The notes beneath the pieces were generated by a model. It ran no database searches. It was not told where the DNA came from and was given only the letters and a program-made list of their open reading frames with translations. From Maribacter aestuarii (lineage in GTDB: Bacteria; Bacteroidota; Bacteroidia; Flavobacteriales; Flavobacteriaceae), in NCBI RefSeq assembly GCF_027474845.2, contig NZ_CP107031.2, positions 3,611,001 through 3,675,000 of the forward strand: 64,000 nt of DNA, read 5' to 3'. The position numbers and the translations under genes were made by a program. This document shows positions 19,041 to 28,625 of the stretch, one piece after another (within the stretch, counting starts at the first letter, position 1; the number at the start of each line of letters is the position of its first letter).

Positions 19041-19721
19041 ATGTTAAATCCAGTAATTACCAAAGAAACCCTTCAATTTTTAAATGAACTGAAAAAGAAC
19101 AATACTAGAGAGTGGTTTACGGAACATAAAAAGACCTTTAAAGTACATGAAGCGAATGCCAAAGCCTTTTTTAACGGACTCTTGGAACGACTGAAATCCC
19201 ACGATGAAATTGAAAAACTGAAAGTATTCCGGATTTATAGGGATGTACGCTTCTCCAAGGACAAAACACCTTATAAATTTAATTTTTCGGCTTCGTATTC
19301 ACGTGCTGGAGCCCACCGACGCGGAGGATACTACGTTCATATACAACCCGAAGGAAGCTTTATAGCCACTGGTTTTTGGGCTCCGGAAAAGGAAGACCTT
19401 TTTAGGATTCGAAAAGAATGGGAGATAGATGCTTCCGAATTGCGCACCATAATCGACAAAAAAGAATTTAAATCCGTTTGGGGTGAAATGGCAGGGGAGG
19501 AGCTTAAAACTTCTCCCAAAGGGTTTAATAAAGAGGACCCAAATATTGATTTGATCCGCAAAAAGCAGTTCATCTTTGTAAAGAACTTTACGGATAAAGA
19601 AGTAATTGCGCCCGATTTCGCTGAAAAAATCAACGATGATTTTAAGGCCATAAGGCCCTATTTTGATCTGATGAGCTCCGTACTTACAACAAACCTGAAC
19701 GGGGAGTCGCTTTTAGACTAA
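19041..19721 (+). CDS. DUF2461 (TIGR02453) family protein
   Basis: A protein of 226 residues from the ATG at 19041 (MLNPVITKETLQFLNEL). That start matches the family, which begins close to FLxxLxxNNxREWF; the longer frame from 18987 would run through the cysE promoter region. Typical motifs are NNTREWFTEHK, RIYRDVRFSKDKTPYK and GGYYVHIQPEGSF. The family is conserved in Bacteroidota but has no known reaction. It converges with the next gene and overlaps it by 9 nt. Confidence 0.82.
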   Translation: MLNPVITKETLQFLNELKKNNTREWFTEHKKTFKVHEANAKAFFNGLLERLKSHDEIEKLKVFRIYRDVRFSKDKTPYKFNFSASYSRAGAHRRGGYYVHIQPEGSFIATGFWAPEKEDLFRIRKEWEIDASELRTIIDKKEFKSVWGEMAGEELKTSPKGFNKEDPNIDLIRKKQFIFVKNFTDKEVIAPDFAEKINDDFKAIRPYFDLMSSVLTTNLNGESLLD

Positions 19722-20120
19722 GGCCACTTTTTCAAAAAATTGGATTTGGTCCTGCAGCCTTTTAATAACCATATTCATCATCCGTTTGTTCAGTGCCGAA
19801 GAGTTCTGGATGTAAAGTTCGTACTCTTCCAGAGTAAACTGTCCGATGAGCATTCCCTTTAAAGAATTTCGGAATTTGATGTCTTTTTGGATGGCATTGG
19901 TGATGAAGTCCATCCGACTTTCCAGTTTCAACTCGTAAAAAGCATTTTTCGTTTTCACGATATAATTTTGGAAAGAGGCCAATAACAAATTGTTCTGCAA
20001 TTTAAGAACCGGACGTAAGGTCATGTTCTGAAAATGCTCTTCGGAACTCATATGAGGAAGTATTTTAGCGGAAGGGATTTGGGGACGTATCTGAATCAAC
20101 TTTTCGGATCGGTCGTTCAT
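19713..20120 (-). CDS. Conserved hypothetical protein
   Basis: A 135-residue helical, soluble protein without signal peptide. It contains LKLQNNLLLASFQNYIVKTKNAFYELK and a C-terminal amphipathic helix MVIKRLQDQIQFFEKVAL. The pattern suggests an all-alpha fold. I do not recognise the family. The 3' end overlaps that of the DUF2461 gene, which lies on the other strand, by 9 nt. No function is proposed. Confidence 0.55.
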   Translation of the reverse strand: MNDRSEKLIQIRPQIPSAKILPHMSSEEHFQNMTLRPVLKLQNNLLLASFQNYIVKTKNAFYELKLESRMDFITNAIQKDIKFRNSLKGMLIGQFTLEEYELYIQNSSALNKRMMNMVIKRLQDQIQFFEKVALV

Positions 20121-20266
20121 TTTATGTGGTTTTTATAAAGGTAAGGATTAAGAATGCCTAAGATTATAAGAAGGAGATTAGTTTTCAACGGGGTTATAAA
20201 CAGGAATGATTAGTGAACTCAAAAGTTTTCAATAATTACCTACTTTTAAAGAAATAAGTAGCGTAG

Positions 20267-21160
20267 ATGAAATTTGGAAAAGTAGAACAACCAGAGTTAA
20301 TAGATTTTTCCTTGCCCAAGGACCATCCCGATACGGAAGTGGTTTTAAGGAGATTGGAAGATAAAAGTCCTTTTCACATACAAGTTGGATGTGCCAAATG
20401 GAACAAAAATGACCTTAAGAATTTTTATCCCAGAGGTACCAAAGATGAACTCGCTTATTATTCTACACAATTTAATTCTATAGAGCTCAATGCTACCTTT
20501 TATCGTATTTTTCCCGTGGAAACCTATCAAAAATGGAAGGAAAAGACACCTGAGAACTTTACGTTCTTTCCCAAGATAGTGCAAAATGTGAGTCATTTAA
20601 GGCGTTTGAACGATCACGCGTATCCTGTATTAGACCGCTACTTGGAGGTTACTACACAACTTGGCGATAAGCTTGGAACATTGTTTTTACAGATGCATAA
20701 TAACTTTGCGCCTAAGGATTTGGATAGGGTAGTCCGTTTCGTTGAAAAATGGCCAAAGGAGCTTCGGTTGGCCATGGAATTTAGACATACGGATTGGTTC
20801 AATGATGAAAAAGTAGCACAGGAATTATACCATCTATTGGAGAAAAATGGTATTGCCAATATTTTGGTGGATACTGCTGGCAGAAGGGATATCATGCATA
20901 TGCGTCTCACCAACAACGAAGCTTTCATTAGATTTGTGGGTGCGAATCATGAAAGTGACTATACGCGTTTGGATGAATGGGTGACACGAATTGGGGAATG
21001 GCAAGAACAAGGATTGAAAAAAGTGAATTTCTTTATTCACCAAAATATGGAACTAGAGTCGCCCTTACTTTCCGCGTATTTTATTAAGAAGCTTAACGAA
21101 CGTTTTGATTTAGGACTTACGGTACCTAAAACATTAATCGATGCCCCATCTCCCTTTTAA
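20267..21160 (+). CDS. DUF72 domain-containing protein
   Basis: A 297-residue soluble protein with the DUF72 TIM-barrel pattern: HIQVGCAKWNKNDLKNFYPRG at the start of the domain, YSTQFNSIELNATFYR, FTFFPKIVQNVSHLRRL, LGTLFLQM, LAMEFRHTDWF and FIRFVGAN. These residues surround a putative active site near E (IELNATFYR) and the arginines, but no reaction is proven. Its length is usual. Its stop overlaps that of the convergent phosphatidylserine decarboxylase gene by 4 nt. Confidence 0.88.
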   Translation: MKFGKVEQPELIDFSLPKDHPDTEVVLRRLEDKSPFHIQVGCAKWNKNDLKNFYPRGTKDELAYYSTQFNSIELNATFYRIFPVETYQKWKEKTPENFTFFPKIVQNVSHLRRLNDHAYPVLDRYLEVTTQLGDKLGTLFLQMHNNFAPKDLDRVVRFVEKWPKELRLAMEFRHTDWFNDEKVAQELYHLLEKNGIANILVDTAGRRDIMHMRLTNNEAFIRFVGANHESDYTRLDEWVTRIGEWQEQGLKKVNFFIHQNMELESPLLSAYFIKKLNERFDLGLTVPKTLIDAPSPF

Positions 21161-22008
21161 TAGCACATCCCCACTTCTACGAAGGTGTTTTTTGTATGAT
21201 AGCGAGGTGACCTGGGACCAGCGATACAACAGGTTGAGCCCAAATAGAACATGGCCAATTGCTGTAACTTTTTGACGCTGGCTCCAACCGCTATTCCATC
21301 TTGCAGGGCAATGGTACCAACTGCCGGGCCTCCGATTATAGACAAATACCAAGTTTTATTATCGGTATCTAAAATGTCAATATTATAGCGTTCATTGCGA
21401 AAGGCCGGTAAGGAGGGGTTTTGCTTGTAAATCCATGGTCTAAGTACAATCAAATCTCCCGGAACATGCTGTACTCTCGTTATTTTACCTGAGATGGGGG
21501 CGTGAATGCGGTGATAGTTTTTGTTATGTAAAAAAACATTAGAAAATGAATAACCCGGGGGAATGGTACCTTGGGAGACCCCAAAAATAGTATGGATATT
21601 TCTTCTGTCCGATTTTACACATACGTCTTTGAATTCACCAACATTGCCCATATCACATAGCAATCCTTCACAGGGCCAGACCTCTGTATTCTTTGTTATT
21701 GGCAGCGTCTTGAATTCGCGAACAAAAAAGTCTTGAAAGCTATCAAAATCGGGTTTTCCAAAGGGTGGTTTAAACTTTTCCAAGTAATTTTTATTCCTAT
21801 AATTGACTTGTACGTAGGGCCTAATTATAAATTTAGAAAAAGGCTTGTTGTACATATTAGCGTAAAAAGCGGAGAGCCTTTTTTGAATAGTGCTTGGAAT
21901 GGAGCCCCATAAGTTAACGGATAGAAATTTATAAAAGTAGGCCCGCCAATGGGGTACCTTAAAAATATGAAAATAAGCGTCGTAAGAATAGTTGATTGAT
22001 GAATCCAT
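21157..22008 (-). CDS. Phosphatidylserine decarboxylase-family protein
   Basis: A 283-residue protein that shows the PSD landmarks: the aspartate in CDMGNVGEF, the histidine in YHRIHAPISGK, and the self-cleavage motif LGST (FYLGSTCC, near residue 258) that gives the pyruvoyl prosthetic group. It would convert phosphatidylserine to phosphatidylethanolamine at the inner membrane. Unusual points are an N-terminal extension with little hydrophobic character and a short, cysteine-rich stretch after the LGST. It may be a second, divergent member and not the housekeeping Psd. Confidence 0.78.
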   Translation of the reverse strand: MDSSINYSYDAYFHIFKVPHWRAYFYKFLSVNLWGSIPSTIQKRLSAFYANMYNKPFSKFIIRPYVQVNYRNKNYLEKFKPPFGKPDFDSFQDFFVREFKTLPITKNTEVWPCEGLLCDMGNVGEFKDVCVKSDRRNIHTIFGVSQGTIPPGYSFSNVFLHNKNYHRIHAPISGKITRVQHVPGDLIVLRPWIYKQNPSLPAFRNERYNIDILDTDNKTWYLSIIGGPAVGTIALQDGIAVGASVKKLQQLAMFYLGSTCCIAGPRSPRYHTKNTFVEVGMCY

Positions 22009-22170
22009 TCGTTGCGATTATAGTTAGATTGAATCCTTTTAAATTATCAAATTAAACAAATAGGAGCCGCATGTATTAAGAAAAGTTTATTATGAGCTTA
22101 ACATACTTTATAATTTGACAAAACCGTAGGTTAAAACAGTCCAAGATGTAGATTCTATCGTATTTCATTA

Positions 22171-22178
22171 TAATTTTG
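22171..22178 (+). promoter_or_regulatory. Putative -7 promoter box of the thioesterase gene
   Basis: TAATTTTG matches TAnnTTTG and is 18 nt upstream of the preferred ATG at 22197. Its position argues against the earlier in-frame ATG at 22176, which would overlap the box. Confidence 0.4.
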
Positions 22179-22196
22179 ATATTAAATTATACTGCT

Positions 22197-22592
22197 ATGA
22201 GATTTCATACAAGAAAATTAGTGAAGCCTGAAGACCTAAATTCCAACGGAACCCTTTTTGGCGGAAAAGTATTGGCTTGGATTGATGAAGAGGCCGCCCT
22301 ATATACCATCATACAACTTGAAAACTCTAGAATTGTAACCAAGTACATCTCGGAAATTAATTTTATGAGTGCCGCCAAGCAAGGGGATATTGTTGAAATT
22401 GGTATGGATGTAGCGAAATTCGGGAAGACTTCGTTAACCCTGAACTGCGAAGTAAGGAATAAAATGAACCATGAAACTATCGTAACTGTGGACAATATTA
22501 TCATGGTGAATTTAGGGGAGGACGGTAAACCCAGTCCACATGGCAAAACAAAAATTGAATTTGTTAAAGACCGACTAGCGGCAGCTGAATAA
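22197..22592 (+). CDS. Acyl-CoA thioesterase (hotdog fold)
   Basis: A 131-residue protein from the ATG at 22197, resembling YciA/BFIT-type acyl-CoA hydrolases. The motif NSNGTLFGGKVLAWIDEEAAL contains the glycine-rich helix start and the active-site acid of the hotdog domain; EINFMSAAKQGDIVEI is the second typical segment. It hydrolyses acyl-CoA esters to free acid and CoA in the cytoplasm. The 24-residue space downstream is followed by the convergent dipeptidase gene. Confidence 0.87.
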   Translation: MRFHTRKLVKPEDLNSNGTLFGGKVLAWIDEEAALYTIIQLENSRIVTKYISEINFMSAAKQGDIVEIGMDVAKFGKTSLTLNCEVRNKMNHETIVTVDNIIMVNLGEDGKPSPHGKTKIEFVKDRLAAAE

Positions 22593-22615
22593 AAGCTTAG
22601 CTGATTTTACATCGT

Positions 22616-23898
22616 TTATGACAGGGTCTTGGCCACCGCCTGTACCTCATCTAGCACTCGTAAAAGGTTGCCACCCCACAATTTCTCTATTTCTTCTTGG
22701 GTATACCCACGTTTTATCAACTCTAAGGTCACGTTAAAGGTTTCCGAAGCATCCGACCATCCCTCGATGCCACCACCGCCGTCAAAATCTGAACTTATAC
22801 CCACATGGTCTATACCAATAAGCTTTACCATGTAGTCTATATGGTCCACAAAATCGGACACATTTACCGCTTCTGGAGCATCTGACCTATCGGCCACGAG
22901 TTCTTTTCCGATATTGATTACCTTGGGATAGTTTTCCATAAAGGCCTCTTTCTGTTCGTCCGTCAAACTTCCAAATTGGGAACGCTCGTGCAATTGAATA
23001 CCTAGGGAATCTGCAACTTCTTCGTAAATACCTTTCATATATGCCGCTCTGGCCTCGTGCTTTTCGGTATTTAAATAGGAACTAAAGGCGACTGTTTGTA
23101 CTACGCCACCATTTTCTTTTACTAATTGTAATTGTTCGTCATCTAAATTTCTACTGTGATCGCAAAGTGCCCTCGCTGAGGAATGGGAGGCGATTAAAGG
23201 AGCTTTAGACAGCGTTATCATTTGTTTCATAGCCTCTTTTGAAGGATGTGAAATATCAATCATCATTCCAAGTCTATTCATCTCACTTACAGCATCTTTT
23301 CCTAAATCACTTAAACCATTGTGTAACCACACGGAATCCGCTTCTCCGGTATTGGAATCGCTAAATTGACTATGGCCATTGTGGGACAGGGAAATATATC
23401 TGGCACCCATTTCGTGATACTTCTTGAAATTGGATAAATTCTCACCAATGGGATAGGCATTTTCCACTCCGATCATGGCCACTTTTTTTCCCGAGGCAAC
23501 GATTCTCCTAACATCATTTGAAGTAAGGGCAAGTTCTATTTGGTCCGGAGCAATCTCTTCGCAAAGTCTGTGGATCGCCTCAAACTTGGCCATGGCATTC
23601 TCTTTTGCTTTTTCATATCCGCTGGCGTTCAACGAATCCTGTCCGGTATACACGATCAACCATGAAACATCCAAGCCTCCTTCTTCCATCTTGGGAAGAT
23701 TTACTTGGGTCTCTAAGCGTTGAGAGTAGTTGACGCTGTCCGTGAAATTTTTAACGTTGATATCGTTGTGCGTGTCAATGGTTATGACGCCATCATGAAT
23801 TCTTTCGGCTATCGCCTCTGACGTTTCTACTGATTTTTTTCTTTTTCCGTACAGGAGAATAACGCGACAATACAGAAAATACAGACAAAATGCTTCAT
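22616..23898 (-). pseudogene. Membrane dipeptidase (peptidase M19), frameshifted near the N-terminus
   Basis: From the ATG at 23898 a lipoprotein signal (FVCIFCIVALFSCTEKEK) is read, but this frame stops after 23 residues at an A7 tract (T7 at 23834-23840). With one added base the frame continues with SVETSEAI and the zinc motif DTHND, then joins the long open frame (start 23689). That frame has all other M19 landmarks: GVENA, LSHNGHSQFSDS, DISHPS, SHSSARALCDHSRN, SSDFDGG, WGGNLLRV. Without the shift the protein lacks HxD and the secretion signal. It would hydrolyse dipeptides in the periplasm. Confidence 0.85.
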
Positions 23899-24042
23899 TG
23901 CTAATTATTTTATACCTACAAATAAAGGGTATTCACAACAAAAAAAGAAGGGTAGGGAACATTTACTTGCCAGCGCTAGGCGAAAGAGGGAATTTTAAAG
24001 GTATTTGAATTACTAAACCTAGCCTAAAAAGGAATTTAACTT

Positions 24043-25818
24043 ATGTCCGTTATCAACACGAAAGACTTATTAAGCCAATTATCACAATTGGAAAGGTCCC
24101 TGAAAAAGTTCTCTTTTGAAGAATTAAGCGCTGAAGAAGCCAGCTCCTTGGGTTCGTCTTTTAAAGACTTTAAAGAACTGTTGGAAACTAAAATTTTCGA
24201 CCCGAATGCACGGATAACAGAGGTGCAAAACGAAAAGAAATTAAGACAGCCGAAATTTACAAACGAACAATCCAACAATGCAGCGCATCTTATTGCTCAT
24301 GTAAGTCATGAAATCCGCACCCCATTGAACGGGATAATCGGATTTGCCAATTTATTAAGTGAAGAGGAGTTAAGGCCTGGTCAACTCAAAAAAGTGGAGG
24401 CCATACAGTCTACCTCCTATGCGCTGATGGAGATTATCAATGAAGTACTAGAATATTCAAAGCTTACTTCTGGCGTAGATGATTTCAATGAAATCGATTT
24501 TAATTTTAAGGCTTTGGTACAGGATGTTATGTTTTTATGCCAAACTTTAATGTTGGACAAAAACGTGCATTTACAAGCCACAATAGACCCAGAAATACCA
24601 CATACCTTACTTGGGGACCCTTCCAAGCTTTCTCAGATATTATTGAATCTAATGGGCAATGCGATAAAATTTGTAGAAAAGGGCCATATAAAATTGACCA
24701 TTGACCTGAAGCAAAAAAAGGGTACGGCGTATGTTCTAAATTTTAAGGTGGCAGATACCGGTATCGGTATTTCCGAGCCCCAATTGAAAACCATTTTTGA
24801 GAGCTATAAACAGGCGGATACCAGTACATTCTCCAAATATGGTGGCTCTGGCCTTGGATTAAGCATAGTACGGGAGATAATTGAGAAACAAGGTGGTCAC
24901 ATAGAAGTCCAAAGCGAATTAGGGGTAGGCACAACATTCCAATTTACCATTCCTTTTAAAGTGGGGAATCACCTTAACATACCTAAAAAGGGTGCTAGCA
25001 CCATAAATGTACAGAAGGGAAAGGAACTTTTACGAGGAACACGGTTTTTAGTCTTTGAGGATAATCTTCTTAACCAGCATCTGATTAGTGAGCAACTGAA
25101 TAAATGGGGATGCAAGGTGCATGTTACCGCTGATGCCACAAAAGGTCTTAATATCCTTAAATCACATTCCGTCGATATTGTTCTAATGGATCTGAAGATG
25201 CCCGGTATGTCCGGTTTTGAGGTGACCGAAAAAATTAGACGTATTGACGACAGTCGAATAAAAACTATTCCCATCATTGCCATTAGCGCAGACTTTACGG
25301 CGCAGGATCAAGAAAGCTGTGTAACCTCTGGAATAGACGACTTTATCTTAAAGCCTTATACGCTGGATGAATTATTGCTAAAAATCCTGAAACAAAAGAG
25401 GGAAAAAATGCTTACTACAGAAAGCAAGGCCCTTTTAAAGAGAAAAACAATTGTCGTAAAGAGACCTATTGAAATTGATCTGGACAAAGTATACGAGGAC
25501 TGTTTTGGTGAAATTGAGATTTTGTCCGAACTGATCAGGTTGTTTAAACAGAACGTCTTCGAATTTATCGGAGCCGTTAAAATAAACCTGAAGCACAATG
25601 ATTTAAAAGAAGTTTCATTATCGGCTCACAAGCTCAAGGCCGGATTGGCAATGATGAACGCCAAACATTTACTTAATCTGATAATTGCCATAGAGGCTAG
25701 TTGTAAAAATAATGATGAAGTGGAAGTTGAGCGACTCTATCAAGAATTCTTGGATGCTTATCCAGGTAATGAAAAAGCAATAGACCGACAATTGACTGAA
25801 TTAAAGAAAAAGATATAA
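24043..25818 (+). CDS. Soluble hybrid histidine kinase with REC and Hpt domains
   Basis: A 591-residue protein with no membrane segment. The N-terminal ~85 residues are helical and lack a known sensor domain. HisKA has the phospho-histidine in HVSHEIRTPLNG (~88-98). HATPase shows LLNLMGNAIKF, VADTGIGIS and GGSGLGLSIV. A receiver domain follows (~335-455) with phosphoacceptor MDLKMPG and lysine ILKPY. The C-terminal Hpt domain has LSAHKLKAGLA (~529). It could run a His-Asp-His relay within one chain and pass the phosphate to the next gene's product; the start of that gene shares one base with its stop codon. Confidence 0.92.
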   Translation: MSVINTKDLLSQLSQLERSLKKFSFEELSAEEASSLGSSFKDFKELLETKIFDPNARITEVQNEKKLRQPKFTNEQSNNAAHLIAHVSHEIRTPLNGIIGFANLLSEEELRPGQLKKVEAIQSTSYALMEIINEVLEYSKLTSGVDDFNEIDFNFKALVQDVMFLCQTLMLDKNVHLQATIDPEIPHTLLGDPSKLSQILLNLMGNAIKFVEKGHIKLTIDLKQKKGTAYVLNFKVADTGIGISEPQLKTIFESYKQADTSTFSKYGGSGLGLSIVREIIEKQGGHIEVQSELGVGTTFQFTIPFKVGNHLNIPKKGASTINVQKGKELLRGTRFLVFEDNLLNQHLISEQLNKWGCKVHVTADATKGLNILKSHSVDIVLMDLKMPGMSGFEVTEKIRRIDDSRIKTIPIIAISADFTAQDQESCVTSGIDDFILKPYTLDELLLKILKQKREKMLTTESKALLKRKTIVVKRPIEIDLDKVYEDCFGEIEILSELIRLFKQNVFEFIGAVKINLKHNDLKEVSLSAHKLKAGLAMMNAKHLLNLIIAIEASCKNNDEVEVERLYQEFLDAYPGNEKAIDRQLTELKKKI

Positions 25819-26186
25819 TGCGAAAACGGATTTTATTAGCAGATGATGATGAATTACTGGCTTCCTTATTAAATTTTAGATTGGAAAAAGGAGGTTATGA
25901 TGTGCACCATTCCTGTAATGGGAAGGAAGTAAAGGAATATCTGGCTACAGAGATGCCGGATATTATCGTAAGTGACATTATGATGCCCTATTTCTCTGGG
26001 ATTGAATTAATAGACTATGTAAGGAACGAACTATCGTCCAAAACCCCCATAATCATAATTTCTTCCGCAGGAAACGAAGAAAATGTTCTAAGCGCTTTTG
26101 ATTTAGGCGCCAATGATTTTATTTCCAAACCGGTTAGCCCATCTGAACTATTGGTCCGTGTAGCGAGAGAGTTAAATAAAATATAA
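25818..26186 (+). CDS. Single-domain response regulator
   Basis: A 122-residue CheY-like receiver with nothing attached. The acidic pocket is ADDDELL, the phosphoacceptor is in VSDIMMPYFSG, the threonine/serine switch is IIIISSAGN, and the lysine is in SKPVSP. It overlaps the kinase gene by one base (TAATG) and is 6 nt from the next gene. It has no DNA-binding domain, so its output is probably a protein partner. The HEAT-repeat protein encoded next is the obvious candidate, by position. Confidence 0.93.
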   Translation: MRKRILLADDDELLASLLNFRLEKGGYDVHHSCNGKEVKEYLATEMPDIIVSDIMMPYFSGIELIDYVRNELSSKTPIIIISSAGNEENVLSAFDLGANDFISKPVSPSELLVRVARELNKI

Positions 26187-26192
26187 TCTAAT

Positions 26193-28625
26193 TTGTCAAT
26201 AACCCCCAAGACATATAAGATAAATGCTTTGCTTAGTGCCCCAAAAATCGATACCGATTTGCTTTGGGGCCTTTCTGCTTTATTTGTCTTGTTGGCATTA
26301 ATTTATTTCGTTTCCGTATTCTATTTCAGAAATAAGATTTCAAGGAAGGGACGTAAGGTGAAGGAGAAAAAGAAAGAGCTTTCTCCAATGATCAGTGAGT
26401 TTTTGTTCTATGACCAATCAGCTAACAAAAGTGAAAAGATGAACTATATCGATTTGAAAATACAAATACGGGAGTTGATCAAGAACGATTTTGACCGCAA
26501 GGTTTTAACGGAAGTCTTAATGGACCTTAGGAAAGATGTTTCCGGAAATACAAGAGATGAACTATTCCATATCTATCAGGATTTGGAACTGCATAAGGAC
26601 GCTTACGAAAAGCTAAAGAGCTGGCGTTGGGAGGTGGTTTCTAAAGGCATATTTGAACTTACCCAAATGAACGTCGTAGAATCCTACGGACTCATCACTA
26701 AATTCATAAACGATAAACGACCAACCATAAGAAAACAGGCAGAATTGGCCGCCGTTACCCTAAAGGAAGAGGGTATTTCATTTTATCTGGACCATACAAA
26801 GTTTAAGATTTCGGAATGGCAGCAATTAAAATTATTGGATGTAGTTCGAAATAAGGAAGATTTCATTCCACCGCCCTTCCGCCTATGGCTTACCTCCAAG
26901 AACAACTACGTGGTCCTATTTGCCCTAAGGTTGATCAAACATTACAACCAGAATGATGCTAGTTCCTCTTTAATAGAATTGGTAAAACATAGAAATAGTC
27001 ATATCAAGAAAGAAGCCATCCATTGCATACGTGAGTTTAATGTCACCGATGCCTTGCCTACAATGAAAGCAGTATTCCGAAAATGCAGTACGGATGTTAA
27101 GATGTCCATCTTGGATACGATAGCGCAAATTGGAAGTAAATCCGATGTCGATTTTCTTACGTCGGTTCAGCAAAAAGAATCTGGCTTCACCATTAAAAGC
27201 AAAGCTCTAAGCGCGCTCAACACTATTACACCCGAATCTATTTTACCGTCAAAAGATGTAGAGGAGACAGAGGATTGGGAAGTGGTCGAAAATATGCAAG
27301 AGCAAACAAAATCAAAGGAACTACCTACTGAAACTTTTGATGAAGTTAATGACAATATTGAAGAGGCCATAGCTATTGATAATTTGGAAGTGATTGCTGA
27401 AGTTGTAGATAATGCCCCGGTAGATAAAGAGATAACAAGTTCGGAATCAAATCTGCATGAAATTGACATGACTTTCTTGCCGATTGTGCTGGATGAGGAA
27501 AAGACGGAGTCCAGAACTCCAATCGCGTCAGAAATCGAGCCTAATGAAAAAACCACTTCATTCAATGACCTGGATGTTATCTCTGAGGAAATATGCATTG
27601 AAACAATTCCACCAACCATAAATATTGACTTTCTTCCATTGATTGTTGAACAAGAGGAGACCATAGTCCCCGAGCTTAGGGAGTATAAAATAGTCTACGA
27701 AGAAGTTTTGGATGTACCTCATTTCGATATTAGAACCGTAGATTTTGATAAAGACAAAGAAGATGATCAGACGGTACAAGATGACGTTCCAAGACCAATG
27801 TGTATTGCTGATATAGATGTTGCAAGTTTAGTTGAAATGGAGGTTGATTGCGAAGAAATAAGACCAGAACAGATTGGCGAAGAGCAAGTCATAGAGATAG
27901 ATTGGTCAAACGCATTTTCTAACAAAGCGCCATTAGAAATTTCATCACTCATTGAAATGACTACTGAAGTCGAGATCAATGCCATTGAAAAAAATAAAAA
28001 TGATTTAAACATACCTAGGGCAGCGTTTTACGAGAACGGAGTGTTAGAAACTATGGTCCTTCTGGAAAATATTTCGGAATTGGGTGACCACAGAGAAATA
28101 CCGTTCTTGAAGCATTTATATGAGACCGAAAGTTCAATCGATGTTCGGGAAAGAATTTCAGAATTAATCGAACGTTTTAAAGAGGAATACCAAGGAATTG
28201 AATACTTCAAAATCACACAATTTGAGGCAGTGGATAGTGTTTTTAATGAGCTAATGGAAAGGGGCGATTTAGAATCCAAACTAATTCTATTACAAGAAAT
28301 AATAGCGGTGGGTGATGAAAAGGAAATTCCCCTATTGCGGTTAATGATCCAATCTGATGATGCCATCATTCGTAAAAAAGCGACTTCTGCATTAAAAAAA
28401 TTAATGGAACGCTTGGCATCTGAACATAGTCAGGAAATTGATAACAAAGCTGTAGGGAGCGGATTGGAACAGTCGGATATTTTTGAGGTAGATTTTGAAC
28501 TACAAAAATCAAAACCACTGGCTAAAAGCAAATACGGATCGGCTAGCAGTGATACCAACGGTAATACACTGTTCGACCATCTGTGCTCCATGTCTAGCAA
28601 ACTTTACGATAAATTTAATGGGTAG
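26193..28625 (+). CDS. Membrane-anchored HEAT-repeat protein
   Basis: An 810-residue protein; the start codon is TTG at 26193, chosen because no in-frame ATG precedes the membrane helix. One transmembrane segment lies at about 25-46, followed by a lysine-rich stretch (KGRKVKEKKKE). Residues ~80-350 form HEAT/armadillo-like repeats (DASSSLIELVKHRNSHIKKEA is one), and a second repeat block lies at about 610-760. Between them (~360-600) is a long acidic, low-complexity region. It overlaps the glycosyltransferase start by 8 nt. I infer a scaffold or regulator of the synthase; no catalytic site is seen. Confidence 0.75.
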   Translation: MSITPKTYKINALLSAPKIDTDLLWGLSALFVLLALIYFVSVFYFRNKISRKGRKVKEKKKELSPMISEFLFYDQSANKSEKMNYIDLKIQIRELIKNDFDRKVLTEVLMDLRKDVSGNTRDELFHIYQDLELHKDAYEKLKSWRWEVVSKGIFELTQMNVVESYGLITKFINDKRPTIRKQAELAAVTLKEEGISFYLDHTKFKISEWQQLKLLDVVRNKEDFIPPPFRLWLTSKNNYVVLFALRLIKHYNQNDASSSLIELVKHRNSHIKKEAIHCIREFNVTDALPTMKAVFRKCSTDVKMSILDTIAQIGSKSDVDFLTSVQQKESGFTIKSKALSALNTITPESILPSKDVEETEDWEVVENMQEQTKSKELPTETFDEVNDNIEEAIAIDNLEVIAEVVDNAPVDKEITSSESNLHEIDMTFLPIVLDEEKTESRTPIASEIEPNEKTTSFNDLDVISEEICIETIPPTINIDFLPLIVEQEETIVPELREYKIVYEEVLDVPHFDIRTVDFDKDKEDDQTVQDDVPRPMCIADIDVASLVEMEVDCEEIRPEQIGEEQVIEIDWSNAFSNKAPLEISSLIEMTTEVEINAIEKNKNDLNIPRAAFYENGVLETMVLLENISELGDHREIPFLKHLYETESSIDVRERISELIERFKEEYQGIEYFKITQFEAVDSVFNELMERGDLESKLILLQEIIAVGDEKEIPLLRLMIQSDDAIIRKKATSALKKLMERLASEHSQEIDNKAVGSGLEQSDIFEVDFELQKSKPLAKSKYGSASSDTNGNTLFDHLCSMSSKLYDKFNG

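Noticed and set aside
27167..27664. A 165-codon minus-strand frame
   Set aside because: It is antisense to the acidic linker of the HEAT protein; its serine-rich translation is the mirror of acidic codons.
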